Assembly: GCA_003086435.1 (NCBI GenBank)
Contig: QEFD01000236.1
Span: 1 to 37,180, forward strand
Origin: Acidianus hospitalis
GTDB taxonomy: Archaea > Thermoproteota > Thermoprotei_A > Sulfolobales > Sulfolobaceae
Direction of reading: 5' to 3'
DNA length: 37,180 nt
Part shown: in pieces, positions 9,563 to 21,626 of the stretch
How the letters are laid out: each line of letters starts with the position of its first letter
How positions within the stretch are numbered: the stretch's first letter is position 1
The notes under the pieces: model-generated
The model's input: the letters and a program-made list of their open reading frames with translations, nothing else
What the model was told of the DNA's origin: nothing
Databases searched by the model: none
Position numbers and translations under genes: made by a program

Positions 9563-9890
9563 CCTTTATCACTTCAACGTAAACTACTCTTTCATTAGTC
9601 AACCTATTAATGTAATCAACTAAATCAGTTATTTCATAAATAAAATAAGTATTACCTCCCTCATATTTAAAGACACCAATTAGCCTTTTCTCGCTATTTT
9701 GTTTAATAGTCATTAAATACGCTTCAATTATCTCATCGGAATATGGATTTACATGTAAAATTATTCCATCTCCGTTTGATAGCGTAATTCCTATAAATTC
9801 CTTACCTAAGTACTCAGCCTCTGAAATTCCATATTCTAAAGATTCCTTCAAACCTGGTAAAGGTAAGTCTATTATATACTTTATTTTCAC
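9522..9890 (-). CDS. Uncharacterised XPB-linked protein, 122 aa
   Basis: No family recognised. A short alpha/beta protein: [31 protein letters not shown] could bind a ligand, followed by [26 protein letters not shown], a hairpin-rich middle ([19 protein letters not shown]) and a C-terminal helical end. GTG at 9890 is taken as the start; the longer open frame would run into the divergent cutA gene. The 3' 41 bases overlap the XPB start, which points to translational coupling. The position resembles that of Bax1 beside XPB2, but the sequence shows no nuclease motif. Confidence 0.65.
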   Translation of the reverse strand: MKIKYIIDLPLPGLKESLEYGISEAEYLGKEFIGITLSNGDGIILHVNPYSDEIIEAYLMTIKQNSEKRLIGVFKYEGGNTYFIYEITDLVDYINRLTNERVVYVEVIKDVLEDFLLNAVAR

Positions 9891-9924
9891 AAGATTTAAT
9901 TTACTGCATAATACCTTATTAAAT

Positions 9925-10242
9925 ATGACAGCTATCGTAGTTCTTACCACTATTTCTGGTTTAGAATCAGGAAAGAAATTAGCTAGAAGCTTAGTTGAAG
10001 AAAAGTTAGCCGCTTGTGTTAATATAATTCCATTTGTTAAATCTACTTATAGATGGGAAGGAAAAGTAGTTGAAGACGATGAAAGTTTACTTATTATAAA
10101 AACAGATTCTTCTGTTAAAGAGAAAATAATAAAAAGAATTAAAGAACTACATCCATACGAATTACCAGAAATAATTACATTAGATGTTACTGGAGGATTA
10201 GAAAATTATTTGAATTGGATAGCAGAGAGTGTTCAACAATGA
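9925..10242 (+). CDS. cutA: CutA1 divalent-cation tolerance protein
   Basis: CutA1 family protein of 105 residues, a trimeric ferredoxin-like fold linked to copper and other divalent-metal tolerance, with signalling roles suggested. The family pattern is clear: LVEEKLAACVNIIP, then FVKSTYRWEGKVVEDDESLLIIKTD, then HPYELPEIITLDVTGGLENYLNWI. The single cysteine C32 sits in the conserved LAACVN. It begins 34 bases from the divergent 122-residue gene. Its stop overlaps the gatC start (ATGA), so it is co-translated with the amidotransferase genes although no functional tie is known. Confidence 0.95.
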   Translation: MTAIVVLTTISGLESGKKLARSLVEEKLAACVNIIPFVKSTYRWEGKVVEDDESLLIIKTDSSVKEKIIKRIKELHPYELPEIITLDVTGGLENYLNWIAESVQQ

Positions 10243-10529
10243 AAATAAAAGTTGATGACCAACTGATAGAAAAGCTTCAAAGATTAGCCCTAGTTGAGAT
10301 TAACGATAATGAAAAGGAAATTATAAAAAACGATATATCAAAAATCCTAGAGTTCTTTAACAAAATTAACGAACTAAATCTAGAAAATGTTGATCCTTTA
10401 TTTCATCCAATACCTCAAGGCAAATTAAGAAAAGACGAAATAAAAACTCCTCTAGATAGAGATTCTGCATTACAAAACGTAAAAAGAAAGGAAAATGGAT
10501 ATATTATAGGACCTAGCACGGTGGAATAA
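10239..10529 (+). CDS. gatC: Glu/Asp-tRNA amidotransferase subunit C
   Basis: GatC, 96 residues, the small subunit that wraps around GatA and stabilises the GatCAB complex. Family features: [49 protein letters not shown], then a conserved acidic and proline-rich tail ending [11 protein letters not shown]. The ATG at 10239 overlaps the cutA stop in an ATGA arrangement; the longer frame from 10215 would lie inside cutA. GatA follows after one base. GatB is not in the window. Confidence 0.93.
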   Translation: MKIKVDDQLIEKLQRLALVEINDNEKEIIKNDISKILEFFNKINELNLENVDPLFHPIPQGKLRKDEIKTPLDRDSALQNVKRKENGYIIGPSTVE

Positions 10530-10530
10530 A

Positions 10531-11949
<1,419 letters not shown>

Positions 11950-11988
11950 GGTTTTTTAAATTAGATGCACTATTTTAAACTGACTATT

Positions 11989-13068
11989 ATGGTTGTCTCT
12001 ACATTAAGGATAGATACATTAAGTAGAATAATGGAAGAAATGGAAAAAGAAAAGTATCATATAATAGGAAATCATAGTGCTTATAAGAAATGCCACTGGA
12101 CTCATGAAGCATTAACTGAAGGAAGATATTGTTATAAAGGAAAATTCTATGGAATAGAAAGTCATAGATGCGTTCAAATGACACCAACAGCAGCATGGTG
12201 TTGGTTTAGGTGTATACACTGCTGGAGGCTTGAACCAGAAGACATTGGCCTAGAATGGGATGAAACTAAATTACCAATAACGGATGATCCAGAATATATT
12301 GCAGAAAAAAGTATTGAAGAACATAAGAGAGCAGTCTCTGGTTATCTAGGAAGAAAAGGAGTAGATCCTAATATGGCTAAAGAAGCTATGAAACCTGCAC
12401 ATGTTGCCATAAGCTTAACTGGAGAGCCTACACTTTACGATAGACTAGGGGAATTAATTCATGAATATCATAAGAGGGGATTAACTACATTTCTAGTAAC
12501 TAGTGGAGTTAGACCAGATGTTCTAGCTAGTTTAGAAGAAGAACCTACGCAGCTCTTTGTATCAATACAAGCACCTAACGAAAGAAAACATAAGCTAATA
12601 AATAGACCTATAGTAGCTAATTCATGGAATTTATTCCTAAAAACTCTTGAAATACTGCCGAGTTTTAGCTCTCCTACCGTAATTAGGATGACTATGATAA
12701 AAGGATTTAATATGAGTGAAGAAGATGCAAAAGATTTTGCAAAATTGATTGAAATGGCTATGCCTACTTATATTGAAGTAAAAGCTTACATGCATGTAGG
12801 ACCTTCAACATTAAGGTTGAGTAGGGATGCAATGCCAAGACATTCAGAAGTAAGAGAGTTTGCTAAATTAATGGAAAAGTATACTGGATATAAAATTATT
12901 TCAGAGCATGTACCTAGTAGAATTGTTCTGTTAAGCAAGTTAGATAAACCTATACAAATAGGTAATGCATGGAGTGATAAATGGAACTGGGCAACCAAAG
13001 ATACCGAAGATGACATACATGGGGAGTATGCAGAGGCCGAATTAGGCTCAGGTAATAATCAATGCTAA
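11989..13068 (+). CDS. taw1: tRNA 4-demethylwyosine synthase (Taw1/TYW1)
   Basis: Radical SAM enzyme that condenses N1-methylguanosine-37 of tRNA(Phe) with pyruvate to form 4-demethylwyosine. The radical SAM motif CX3CX2C reads CWFRCIHC (C71, C75, C78). Three more cysteines (C35, C48, C61) at 13-base-residue spacing give the second [4Fe-4S] cluster, with the same spacing pattern 13-13-10-4-3 as in the Methanocaldococcus enzyme. [12 protein letters not shown] and VSIQAPNE are typical of the family. ATG 11989 is preferred over 11965 because a TATA-like TTTTTAAAT (11952-11960) lies about 32 bases upstream, giving a leaderless mRNA. Length is 359 residues. It overlaps the ribK start by 7 bases. 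Confidence 0.94.
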   Translation: MVVSTLRIDTLSRIMEEMEKEKYHIIGNHSAYKKCHWTHEALTEGRYCYKGKFYGIESHRCVQMTPTAAWCWFRCIHCWRLEPEDIGLEWDETKLPITDDPEYIAEKSIEEHKRAVSGYLGRKGVDPNMAKEAMKPAHVAISLTGEPTLYDRLGELIHEYHKRGLTTFLVTSGVRPDVLASLEEEPTQLFVSIQAPNERKHKLINRPIVANSWNLFLKTLEILPSFSSPTVIRMTMIKGFNMSEEDAKDFAKLIEMAMPTYIEVKAYMHVGPSTLRLSRDAMPRHSEVREFAKLMEKYTGYKIISEHVPSRIVLLSKLDKPIQIGNAWSDKWNWATKDTEDDIHGEYAEAELGSGNNQC

Positions 13069-13718
13069 CTGAGATATGTACATTAAGTAGGATAATAAAC
13101 CTAGTAAAGGAAAAAGGAGAAATAACACAACAAATTCTAGCCAAGGAGTTCAATATTTCTCAGCAATCTGTTTCTAGAAAATTAAAGGAATTAGAAGATG
13201 CTAATTTAATAATTAGAATTGAAACCAAAGATGGAGAAATAATAAGACTTACAGAAAAAGGTGAAAATTTACTTTTAAATTGCTTGAACGAAATCTCATC
13301 TGCGATAGCGTTTCAGCACGAAATAAGAATTAAAGGAAAAGTTACTTCTGGTTTGGGGGAAGGTAAGCTATTTCTTTCTTTACCGTATTATGAAAATTCT
13401 TTTAAAAAATTCCTAGGATTTACTCCTTATCCAGGAACGTTAAATATTGTAATTTATGATAGAATTTCCTTCGAAAATAGGCTACTTTTAGATACTTCGA
13501 GGTATATAAATATACCAGAATATAGGGACGAGAATAGAGTATTAGGTGCAGTGAAAGCATATCCTGCCAGAATAAATGATTTAGAACCTGCAGCAATAGT
13601 TATACCCCTAAGGACAACTCATCCTAAAAGCGTAATAGAAATAATTTCTCCTTATTATTTGAGAGAAAAACTTTCTCTTAAAGATGGAGACGAAGTTGTA
13701 ATAGAAGCTTTAATCTAA
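13062..13718 (+). CDS. ribK: CTP-dependent riboflavin kinase with N-terminal wHTH
   Basis: Archaeal riboflavin kinase (riboflavin + CTP to FMN), 218 residues. Residues 1-85 form a winged helix-turn-helix ([30 protein letters not shown]). Residues 90-218 are the kinase barrel, with [19 protein letters not shown], the conserved [13 protein letters not shown] and [12 protein letters not shown]. The DNA-binding domain suggests flavin-dependent regulation, as proposed for the fused archaeal forms. It overlaps Taw1 by 7 bases. The 3' end overlaps by 4 bases with the convergent RibL-like gene, so both steps from riboflavin to FAD may be encoded here. Confidence 0.93.
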   Translation: MLTEICTLSRIINLVKEKGEITQQILAKEFNISQQSVSRKLKELEDANLIIRIETKDGEIIRLTEKGENLLLNCLNEISSAIAFQHEIRIKGKVTSGLGEGKLFLSLPYYENSFKKFLGFTPYPGTLNIVIYDRISFENRLLLDTSRYINIPEYRDENRVLGAVKAYPARINDLEPAAIVIPLRTTHPKSVIEIISPYYLREKLSLKDGDEVVIEALI

Positions 13719-14383
13719 GATTTACAATACCTAGAAACAATCTCATTTATAATAGATGTAGTACTACTATGTTTCCATTTATTTATCCTTTCTGGCATCT
13801 TTACTATTTCTGCATTTATTCCCCTTTTTTCTAATTCTTTCTTAAATTCATCTATATTGACATGCTGATCTGGACCTAGGAAAATTATATCCGGCTTTAC
13901 TCTTTCAACGCTTTTTATGAAGTCTTTTTCATCTCCTAAAAACGCGTCATAAACGTATCTAATACTTTTCACTACTTCTAATCTCTGCTCTTCATCATTT
14001 ATAGGTTTCCTACCTTTGATTTTCTCAGAATTTTTATCTCTTGCAACAGAAACATAAACTCTTCCTAGCCTTGAAGCTTCTCTTAAAAATTCTATGTGAC
14101 CTGGATGTATTATATCGAATGTGCCACCTACAAAGACCTTTTTTGAAATGTCAGAATCAGGATCCTTATTATTTATAATAAGTACTGCATCTAATAAGCC
14201 CTCTGCATAGGCTATGTCTACTATTGCGGTATCTACGTCTCCTTTATCTAAGTAGTATTTGGCATCTTCAGTATATTGCCTAGCTAAATCTATGATTTTC
14301 TGATATTCTGGTATGTTAATTTTTGATAATCTATCGTTCATTCCGTTAATATATTTAATTACTCTATCTCTTAATGAAGACAT
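13715..14383 (-). CDS. ribL: DUF357-cytidylyltransferase fusion, probable FAD synthase
   Basis: Two domains in 222 residues. A helical N-terminal DUF357-type domain (about 1-78) is followed by a nucleotidyltransferase domain starting [24 protein letters not shown], with the HxGH motif HPGH. The second nucleotide-binding motif appears as KHSSTTSII near the C-terminus. Archaeal RibL converts FMN and ATP to FAD, and the convergent ribK supports that role. The lone cysteine near the C-terminus (RYCKS) resembles the redox-active C-terminal cysteines of RibL, but only one is present. Glycerol- or ethanolamine-phosphate cytidylyltransferase is the alternative. It overlaps dphB by 13 bases. Confidence 0.8.
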   Translation of the reverse strand: MSSLRDRVIKYINGMNDRLSKINIPEYQKIIDLARQYTEDAKYYLDKGDVDTAIVDIAYAEGLLDAVLIINNKDPDSDISKKVFVGGTFDIIHPGHIEFLREASRLGRVYVSVARDKNSEKIKGRKPINDEEQRLEVVKSIRYVYDAFLGDEKDFIKSVERVKPDIIFLGPDQHVNIDEFKKELEKRGINAEIVKMPERINKWKHSSTTSIINEIVSRYCKS

Positions 14384-15129
14384 TTCAAAGCCTCAACCTC
14401 CATATAATGGAGATTTTTAGATGGAACTATTATAATGTGAGGTGGATCTTTATATTTATATTCTAATGCCTCGCTTATTGTTAAAGCTTTAACTTCTTCG
14501 TCTTCGCAGCCTAATCTTTGGCCTATGATAATTTGAGTGTTAGGAGTTATAATTCCTTCTTTCTTTATCTCTTCCATTTGAAGTAAGAGTGATATTGCGT
14601 CCTTAGCGCTCATTGGCTTTCCTTCTTTCAAATCAAGATAAAGAATAGTGTGTAACCCTCTAGACGAATTATCCTTTATTACCTCATAAGGAGTAGTATC
14701 AAGAATTTTATCGTAAGGATACACAACAGTAACAGATCTTCCAAATTTATATGAAGATAACATAGATTTTGAAATGATGTAACAATGAACAGAAATTCCA
14801 GGAATAATTATTACATTATACCCTTTATTCTTGGCTTCTGTAGCTAAACTTACATGAGTTGTAGCGATCATTGGGTCTCCTATAGTTGCTATACCAACTG
14901 ATTTACCTTCTTTTAAAAGTTTGATAATATTTTTTGAATTATTCTCCAAAGTGCTCCTATCAGCAAGAATAATCTGCCTTCCTAGTAATTTTTCCAAGTA
15001 TTCCTTATTTATGTCGCAGGAAAGCGAAGTATATGCGTCTAAATATAATACGTCAACTTTTCTCATTGCTTCTATTGAAGCTTGAGTAAGAAATTTTTTT
15101 GCCAAACCTAAGCCTATAAAGTAGAGCAT
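14371..15129 (-). CDS. dphB: Diphthine synthase (DphB/Dph5)
   Basis: SAM-dependent methyltransferase of the tetrapyrrole-methylase fold, 252 residues, which trimethylates the modified histidine of elongation factor 2 on the way to diphthamide. Typical family blocks: start [54 protein letters not shown] and [21 protein letters not shown]. Length is normal. The start at 15129 lies 40 bases from the divergent metallophosphoesterase. The 3' end overlaps the RibL-like gene by 13 bases, so the two are likely one operon. Confidence 0.95.
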   Translation of the reverse strand: MLYFIGLGLAKKFLTQASIEAMRKVDVLYLDAYTSLSCDINKEYLEKLLGRQIILADRSTLENNSKNIIKLLKEGKSVGIATIGDPMIATTHVSLATEAKNKGYNVIIIPGISVHCYIISKSMLSSYKFGRSVTVVYPYDKILDTTPYEVIKDNSSRGLHTILYLDLKEGKPMSAKDAISLLLQMEEIKKEGIITPNTQIIIGQRLGCEDEEVKALTISEALEYKYKDPPHIIIVPSKNLHYMEVEALKCLH

Positions 15130-15169
15130 TTTGCATATTTTTATTCATGGAATATAAAAGGTGTTCGAA

Positions 15170-15916
15170 ATGATAGAAATAGAGAAGGGAATCTACATTG
15201 AGGGAGACATACCCGGAATTTATATAAAAAGTATTAATACTGCAGTTATTTCTGACGTCCATATAGGCTATGAAGAAGAAATGGCAAGAAAAGGAATATT
15301 TTTGCCTAGGGTACAGAAGAAAAAATTTTTGGATGTAGTAAATAAGATAATTAGAGAATTTAATACATATAATATAATAGTTGATGGAGATTTCAAACAT
15401 ATTTTTAACGGACTAGGAAAGCAAGAGAAAGAAGATTTGACTTCAGCACTTTCTACAATAAAAGACTTAGGAGTTAAACTAACATTAATAAGGGGAAATC
15501 ATGATAACTATATTTCTTTAGTAACTGATAAATTTGATATAGAAATAAGAGATGAAATAGAAACAGATAATATGATAATTTTACATGGCCATAAGGATAT
15601 AGAACCTAAAGATAATGTCATTTATATAATAGGTCATGAGCATCCACGAATTTCGCTTAGAGATAAATTAGGCTTCTCAAGAAAATTGCAAGCATTTTTA
15701 CTCGTACCATTAAAAAATGGGTCAAAAGCTTTAATTTTACCGGCTATAGGAAGTTACCAAGCAGGCAATGATATTTCATTAATTCATAATAATTATATGA
15801 GTCCACTAATAAGAAATTATGGTATTTTGGAAGAAGCTAAACCTTATGTAATAATTGAAGGAGAAGGGATAATGGAATTCCCAAAATTAGAGCTTTTAAA
15901 GAATATTGTAGTTTAA
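15170..15916 (+). CDS. Calcineurin-like metallophosphoesterase
   Basis: Metal-dependent phosphoesterase of 248 residues. Metal-binding motifs are in order: SDVHIG (D, H), GDFKH (GD), RGNHDN (GNHD), LHGHK and IGHEHPR (GHxH). The usual GDxxH is kept. It belongs to the archaeal COG1407 (PdeM-like) group often linked to Lhr helicases and DNA repair. An Lhr-type helicase sits at the left edge of this window, though 13 kb away. ATG at 15170 is chosen over GTG at 15161 because GGTG lies six bases upstream. No signal peptide; cytoplasmic. Substrate unknown. Confidence 0.88.
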   Translation: MIEIEKGIYIEGDIPGIYIKSINTAVISDVHIGYEEEMARKGIFLPRVQKKKFLDVVNKIIREFNTYNIIVDGDFKHIFNGLGKQEKEDLTSALSTIKDLGVKLTLIRGNHDNYISLVTDKFDIEIRDEIETDNMIILHGHKDIEPKDNVIYIIGHEHPRISLRDKLGFSRKLQAFLLVPLKNGSKALILPAIGSYQAGNDISLIHNNYMSPLIRNYGILEEAKPYVIIEGEGIMEFPKLELLKNIVV

Positions 15917-15920
15917 ATAT

Positions 15921-15962
<42 letters not shown>

Positions 15963-15964
15963 GA

Positions 15965-16558
15965 ATCTCTAACTCCATCACTTATAAACCAATTATAAGT
16001 ATAGAAAATATAGTAGCTACAGTCACTCTTGACCAGCAACTAGATTTGTATGCTATGGAAAGAAGTGTACCTAACGTTGAATACGACCCAGATCAATTTC
16101 CAGGCCTAATATTTAGGCTTGAAAGTCCAAAGGTTACTTCACTCATATTTAAATCTGGTAAGATGGTAGTAACAGGGGCTAAAAGTACTGAAGAACTAAT
16201 AAAGGCTGTAAAAAGGATAATAAAAACTTTGAAGAAATACGGAATAAAAATAACTGGAAAACCCAAAATACAGATACAGAACATAGTAGCTTCAGCAAAC
16301 ATGCATGTTCACGTTAATTTAGATAAAGCCGCCTTCCTTCTTGAGAACAATATGTATGAACCAGAGCAGTTTCCAGGGTTAATATTTAGAATGGACGATC
16401 CTAGAGTAGTACTTTTAATTTTCAGTAGCGGAAAAATGGTAATAACTGGTGCAAAGAGGGAAGAAGAAGTATACAAAGCTGTTAAAAAAATATTTGATAA
16501 ATTGAACGAGTTAGACTGCATAAAGCCAATAGAAGAGGAGGAAGAATTAGAAATATAA
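15965..16558 (+). CDS. tbp: TATA-binding protein, non-canonical start
   Basis: General transcription factor that binds the TATA box and recruits TFB and RNA polymerase. Two direct repeats are visible, each containing EQFPGLIFR or DQFPGLIFR and SGKMV(V/I)TGAK, then an acidic tail EEEEELEI. Coding similarity clearly continues upstream of the TTG at 16046: the frame reads [18 protein letters not shown], which supplies the first strand of repeat 1. The frame is closed by TGA at 15962-15964. No ATG, GTG or TTG lies between it and 16046. Counting from ATC at 15965 gives 197 residues, the normal Sulfolobus TBP length, with Shine-Dalgarno GGTGAT four bases before. A rare AUC start is the simplest reading; a one-base error or mutation is the alternative. 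The gene itself is certain, the start is not. Confidence 0.93.
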   Translation: MSNSITYKPIISIENIVATVTLDQQLDLYAMERSVPNVEYDPDQFPGLIFRLESPKVTSLIFKSGKMVVTGAKSTEELIKAVKRIIKTLKKYGIKITGKPKIQIQNIVASANMHVHVNLDKAAFLLENNMYEPEQFPGLIFRMDDPRVVLLIFSSGKMVITGAKREEEVYKAVKKIFDKLNELDCIKPIEEEEELEI

Positions 16559-16580
16559 ACGTCTTTTCTTACTCATTCTT

Positions 16581-16781
16581 ATGCTAAAGCATAAGAAATA
16601 CCTTTACGTCGATACAGGAAAATATTTCATAAAAGTAAGAGTTTTAAAAAATAGAGACGAAAATTCTCCAGATTCATATATAGTAGTAAGTAAGAATATT
16701 AAAAAACCTAGAAATGCCTTAGTTAAAAAACTTGAAGATTTACCTATAGAAGTAAGAGATAAAATTAGCAAACTAGCTTGA
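16581..16781 (+). CDS. Small conserved hypothetical protein, 66 aa
   Basis: A basic 66-residue protein with predicted beta strands ([32 protein letters not shown]) and a C-terminal helix ([21 protein letters not shown]). No cysteines, membrane segment or signal peptide. It resembles small Sulfolobales-only proteins of unknown function. It starts 22 bases after tbp in the same direction, so it is probably on the tbp transcript. Its 3' end overlaps the convergent DUF373 gene by 9 bases. Confidence 0.72.
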   Translation: MLKHKKYLYVDTGKYFIKVRVLKNRDENSPDSYIVVSKNIKKPRNALVKKLEDLPIEVRDKISKLA

Positions 16782-17834
16782 GCTAAATTTGTATTTTTCT
16801 ATTAAGTTTAATACTATATATGCAAAAATTAGTACCATTGAGGATATCGTTAAAGCATAAAATGATTGAAACTGAATTATATAAATTCCTTCCTCTAAGT
16901 TTTTCAATACATCCGTAATAATATAATATGAAATAATTATGGCACTAATTTTTATAATATCGTGAAATAATTTTATACTTTTATCTAGAGCACTAGATAA
17001 GGCTTTTGCACCTAATAATATTAGTACGCTAAATGTAATATAAGGTAACATTGAAGAAATTACTGTAGAAACTACATATACGCTATTACCTTTAATTGAA
17101 ATATATGTAAAATACCCATTAATGAGTGATATTGCAAAAGATATGGAAGAGAGTAAAGCAGCTATTACCATAATTGTGGAATTTTCCCACCATTTTTCTA
17201 TCATCTCGTCTAAATCAAATCCTCTTATTATCATAGCACTGCCAATAAGGATCGTAATGACTGGAACTATGTACGAGATTAAACCCAAAACTTCAAGAAT
17301 TCCTGCAGCAAAAAGTATCGCCCCTGGTACTCCTAAAAAAATCCGCGAATATCTTGGCTCATTTAATATTTTTTTGAAATATTTTCCTAAAAGAATATAC
17401 GTTTCTTCTACTCCTCTATGTTGTTCAACTATAACCCTCTGAACTCCAGAAATTTTTAATCTAGACTGTATTATTGGTAGTGCCTTTGCGTCTTCTGGGC
17501 TATCATAGACAATTATACTATCCTGAGGATTCAATTCTTTTATTATTTCGTCTAATTGAGCTGATATCCTTCTCTGAGCCTCTAAGCCACCTTTCTGAGA
17601 GCCTGCTAGGAATACAATTTCTACGTCTTGTCCTTCTTTTTTCATTTTCTTATATATATTATAAGCTACTATCATCGAGTTAAAGTCTGAATCGTCAGCC
17701 ATTATTTCTGAAGCTTTATCTATGGCTTCCTTTACGTTAGTCTCTCCTATTACTGGTGATTTAATTCCTGCTAAACTCAAGTCATCGTCTATATCAATAT
17801 ATATTATCACTGTCTTTGCCATCTTCCTTATCAT
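16773..17834 (-). CDS. DUF373 family membrane protein
   Basis: Archaeal DUF373 protein of about 353 residues, function unknown. The N-terminal half (about 1-170) is soluble: [47 protein letters not shown] carries the acidic IDIDDDL motif, and [18 protein letters not shown] is typical. The second half has about six hydrophobic helices (for example [70 protein letters not shown]). ATG at 17834 is preferred because GGTGA lies three bases upstream; 17822 is also possible. It overlaps the coiled-coil gene upstream by about 41 bases, so they are coupled. Confidence 0.85.
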   Translation of the reverse strand: MIRKMAKTVIIYIDIDDDLSLAGIKSPVIGETNVKEAIDKASEIMADDSDFNSMIVAYNIYKKMKKEGQDVEIVFLAGSQKGGLEAQRRISAQLDEIIKELNPQDSIIVYDSPEDAKALPIIQSRLKISGVQRVIVEQHRGVEETYILLGKYFKKILNEPRYSRIFLGVPGAILFAAGILEVLGLISYIVPVITILIGSAMIIRGFDLDEMIEKWWENSTIMVIAALLSSISFAISLINGYFTYISIKGNSVYVVSTVISSMLPYITFSVLILLGAKALSSALDKSIKLFHDIIKISAIIISYYIITDVLKNLEEGIYIIQFQSFYALTISSMVLIFAYIVLNLIEKYKFSSS

Positions 17835-18702
17835 TTTCACCATAAAGTATTAAAAGTTCCTCAAAAGTAAGCCTTTGACCTGACTTTAGCTTTTCTTCGG
17901 CAATTTTCTTCTTCTTTTCTATAATTTCTTCTCTTGTTGGTCTTGACGTAGTTTCTACTTTTTCTCCTTTTAGCTGTTTTATATAATTCTCAATTTCGTT
18001 ATTCTTCTCTTTTATCTGATTATTTATATTGCCTATCTTATTTCTAATTTCTTCTATCTGTTTATTTATTTCATCTATTTCCTTTTTTGTCTTCTCTCTA
18101 TCTTCTTTTAGTGAATTTAAGATATTTCTTTTCTGAGATAGTTCTGTTACTATACCTGCTATTTGTTGCCTCACCGTAGATAACTCTATTCTCTTAGCTA
18201 GATATTCTGCTCTTTCTACTGTACCTTTTTCTTTAATCTCTATCATTTTTCTAGCTTCTCCCAATTTTTTCTCCAATTCAGCAATTTTTTGCACAATTCT
18301 CTTTTCCTCATCTAAAGGTAATGAGGAAGTTTGCAGCCTCCATTCTAAGCTTTGTATTCTTCTTTCTATTGCGTCAATATCTAAACCTTGAGTCTTTTGA
18401 AGTATTGCTTTTATCTCATCAAATTGTTTTTTCATTCCTTGAATTTCCTGTAGCAACTGTTGTTTTCTTTCTTTAAGCTTCTTTAACTCTTCTAGCCTGA
18501 GTGAGAATTCGTTTCTTACAGTGTCTATTTGTGATCTAATTCCTTTGAATTTTTCTATTTTTTCTAACTTCTTTTGTTTCAACTTATTTAAATCCTCTAA
18601 GGCTTGAGCTTTTTCTTGTTTTAACTTAGAAATTTCATCTTTTATTTCTGCTATCTTCTTATAAATAGCCTCTTCCGCGCTATTGGTAGCTGAATTACTC
18701 AT
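17794..18702 (-). CDS. Long coiled-coil protein, 302 aa
   Basis: Heptad-rich charged protein. Residues 15-250 are almost entirely coiled coil, broken by a conserved-looking segment [40 protein letters not shown], which is shared by a widespread archaeal coiled-coil family of unknown function. The C-terminal part (about 255-302) has a short helical unit [20 protein letters not shown]. No signal, membrane segment or ATPase motif, so it is not an SMC or Rad50 protein. It is translationally coupled to the DUF373 membrane protein downstream, which suggests a joint complex; this is inference. Confidence 0.8.
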   Translation of the reverse strand: MSNSATNSAEEAIYKKIAEIKDEISKLKQEKAQALEDLNKLKQKKLEKIEKFKGIRSQIDTVRNEFSLRLEELKKLKERKQQLLQEIQGMKKQFDEIKAILQKTQGLDIDAIERRIQSLEWRLQTSSLPLDEEKRIVQKIAELEKKLGEARKMIEIKEKGTVERAEYLAKRIELSTVRQQIAGIVTELSQKRNILNSLKEDREKTKKEIDEINKQIEEIRNKIGNINNQIKEKNNEIENYIKQLKGEKVETTSRPTREEIIEKKKKIAEEKLKSGQRLTFEELLILYGENDKEDGKDSDNIY

Positions 18703-18843
18703 CGCATTGGTATTAGGATATCTTATTAATAATTTTTCTCCTAATTATTCTGCAACAGATTATGTTAAATATATCCTTTCTTCTTAACATCAGTTTGGCT
18801 TTTAAATATAACTTGCACATAATTCTTAATCCCAATCTTGTAT

Positions 18844-18868
18844 TACCAACGTAAAAATTACGTTGGTA
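18844..18868. promoter_or_regulatory. 11-bp perfect inverted repeat upstream of gar1-tfb
   Basis: TACCAACGTAA, AAA, TTACGTTGGTA: both arms match perfectly around a 3-base centre. It ends about 10 bases before the TATA box at 18877-18888, where archaeal activators or repressors bind. As RNA it would form a hairpin, but no gene on the + strand ends here, so a DNA operator is more likely than a terminator. Confidence 0.55.
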
Positions 18869-18876
18869 TTATTATG

Positions 18877-18888
18877 GTATAATATAAA
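18877..18888 (+). promoter_or_regulatory. TATA box of gar1-tfb operon
   Basis: GTATAATATAAA lies about 30 bases before the gar1 ATG (18914), as expected for a leaderless transcript. A second TATA-like TTTTAAATATAA near 18799 is about 80 bases further upstream; it could drive a longer transcript that includes the inverted repeat at 18844-18868. Confidence 0.5.
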
Positions 18889-18913
18889 CGTAGGGTTTGC
18901 ATAACTTTTGTTT

Positions 18914-19182
18914 ATGAGAAAAGTAAGAATTATTGAGCTTGGACATTTTTATAGGTACACTTTGAAAAATAAGTGGCTCATTAAAATTGAAAATAAGAAC
19001 ATTAATTTTATAAAAAATGATCCAATAGGCTTTGTGGTCCTTGATGAAAATAAGCAAAGAGTAGGTAAAGTTTTAGATATAATAGGGAACGTTAACTCCC
19101 CTTATGCGTTAGTAGAACCATTTCCCCATTATAACCCTCCAAAGGAAGTTTACATAGAATTAGTAGAGAAGGTGAGAAGAAA

Positions 19183-19186
<4 letters not shown>
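18914..19186 (+). CDS. gar1: H/ACA RNP protein Gar1
   Basis: Gar1 of 90 residues, a subunit of the H/ACA pseudouridylation RNP (with Cbf5, Nop10, L7Ae). The six-stranded barrel signature is present: [35 protein letters not shown]. The start at ATG 18914 fits the leaderless promoter; the TTG at 18908 is not needed. Its stop overlaps the TFB start (ATGA). Pairing with TFB on one transcript is known in archaea and ties RNP supply to transcription factor level. Confidence 0.9.
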
Positions 19187-20061
<875 letters not shown>

Positions 20062-20129
20062 ACAAATCTGACAGCAAAGTAATTAAACTCTAAGCTATAT
20101 ATTATATATTTGGCTATAGGTGATTCTTG

Positions 20130-20504
20130 ATGGAATCAAATATATCAAGTTATGAGAATTTAATACAAGAAAAAATATTAGAAAAAGGCAATGAAGGTAT
20201 CTCACAACAAGAATTAGCTAAATCTGTAGGATTATCTACAAGAGAATTAAGTATAATTGTTAAAAGACTTATTGAAAAGAAAGTTATTGTTAAAAGGACA
20301 GTTAAAGAGAACGGGAAAAGCGTCGTAAAACTCTTTGCTGCTAAGTCCTCTTCTATTAATAATGATATTTATATAAATTTGGATACTGTAAAAGAAATAC
20401 CATGCTTCTCGTGTAAGCTTCTTTATAAATGTAATAATGGAGCTCATGTTAATCCTGGATCTTGCGGTAAGCTTTCGGAATGGATATTATACCTTGTTGG
20501 ATAA
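20130..20504 (+). CDS. tfeB: Transcription factor TFE-beta (hRPC39-like)
   Basis: TFE-beta, 124 residues, the partner of TFE-alpha in the crenarchaeal TFE heterodimer that helps open the promoter. Residues 8-70 are a winged helix ([34 protein letters not shown]). The C-terminal part has four cysteines C92, C95, C101 and C112 (PCFSC...YKC...GSC), the iron-sulfur cluster pattern of RPC39/TFE-beta. ATG at 20130 is five bases after a GGTGAT Shine-Dalgarno (20119-20124). Its own TATA-like region is at about 20097-20110. It converges with trm1, with 18 bases of overlap. Confidence 0.9.
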   Translation: MESNISSYENLIQEKILEKGNEGISQQELAKSVGLSTRELSIIVKRLIEKKVIVKRTVKENGKSVVKLFAAKSSSINNDIYINLDTVKEIPCFSCKLLYKCNNGAHVNPGSCGKLSEWILYLVG

Positions 20505-21626
20505 GGTTTTCATGCATTCTAAAATTTCATCAAAGCTTTTGCTAGTCTTTATGCCCTTAGAGCTAAAATGAGTCTGTGATGCATCTCCTAGGCATTCTAT
20601 TATCTTTTCTCTTGCTGGAACATTTATTTTATATTTTGAAGCTATAAATTCTAAGTTATAGTAACCTGGAGGATATTTATTTTCTTGCAAAATTTTATGT
20701 AATAATATAGAAACTGCTTCAAAGTTTTTAATGTAGGAAAAGTTTTGTAAATAATCTATCATTTTATGAACAAAACTGTCATCATTTATCTTACCTAGCC
20801 ATACAGGGCCAGAAATTTTAACTTTATTACCACATCTGGGGCATTTTTCTATTGGGTCTTTTGAAGACCCAGAAAAGCCGCATTTTTCGCACTCATAAAA
20901 ATATCCTAATTTTTCTATACTTTCATCAGCCCTTTTTGCTCCCCTAGTTACTCTTATTATTACTCTATAGTAGTAATCATTATAAAAAGCAAATATTGGC
21001 TCTACAGCTTTTTCTAATATTGCTGCCTCCCTTACTATTTTAGATAGTAAAACTCTTAGACCAACCTCTTTAGAAAAACTTAACTTTGAATTATTGACAT
21101 CATATTTTCTTTTACAAGACTTTTTTGCACTTCCCTCTAATGGAGCCAAATCTGTAGCAGTATAAGCTATATACCCACCATTCTTTACCGCATTAACGGA
21201 GGATAAGATAAAAGGTGAAGGAGATCCAAATGGATCTATATCCACATAATCTGTTATAACTTCGTATAGCAATGAATTGGCATCTCTATTAGTTATTTTT
21301 GCAACTTTTACTCCATTTGCTTCTACATTTTTGCTTATTAGATCTACAGCTACTTTACTTTTGTCATTAAATATAATTTCTTCTATAGGAGAATTAGATT
21401 CTAAGTAATATCTTATACCTCTTATACCAGATGCAGCTAATGCATCTATTATCGATTTGGGCGATATTATAGACACTGCTATGACACTTATATCCCTATT
21501 GAACATCATTCTAGGGTTATAAAATACAGGAGCCCAAGAGGGATCAAATTTACCGTTTTTTTCATATTCTTTAGGATCTGGAATAAATATTCTAGCTTTG
21601 CCTTCTTTAATCTCCACCAATCTCAT
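20487..21626 (-). CDS. trm1: tRNA (guanine-26-N2) dimethyltransferase Trm1
   Basis: SAM-dependent enzyme that dimethylates G26 of tRNA, 379 residues. Landmarks: [14 protein letters not shown], the SAM-binding [15 protein letters not shown], catalytic-site [13 protein letters not shown], and [21 protein letters not shown]. The C-terminal domain holds a zinc-binding module CEKCGFSG...CPRCG. It ends the five-gene reverse-strand run and overlaps the upstream HTH gene by 20 bases. Confidence 0.95.
   Translation of the reverse strand: MRLVEIKEGKARIFIPDPKEYEKNGKFDPSWAPVFYNPRMMFNRDISVIAVSIISPKSIIDALAASGIRGIRYYLESNSPIEEIIFNDKSKVAVDLISKNVEANGVKVAKITNRDANSLLYEVITDYVDIDPFGSPSPFILSSVNAVKNGGYIAYTATDLAPLEGSAKKSCKRKYDVNNSKLSFSKEVGLRVLLSKIVREAAILEKAVEPIFAFYNDYYYRVIIRVTRGAKRADESIEKLGYFYECEKCGFSGSSKDPIEKCPRCGNKVKISGPVWLGKINDDSFVHKMIDYLQNFSYIKNFEAVSILLHKILQENKYPPGYYNLEFIASKYKINVPAREKIIECLGDASQTHFSSKGIKTSKSFDEILECMKTLSNKV

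Noticed and set aside
16046..16558. TTG at 16046 as the tbp start
   Set aside because: It would delete conserved TBP sequence ([16 protein letters not shown]) that is encoded in the same frame upstream, and it has no ribosome-binding site.
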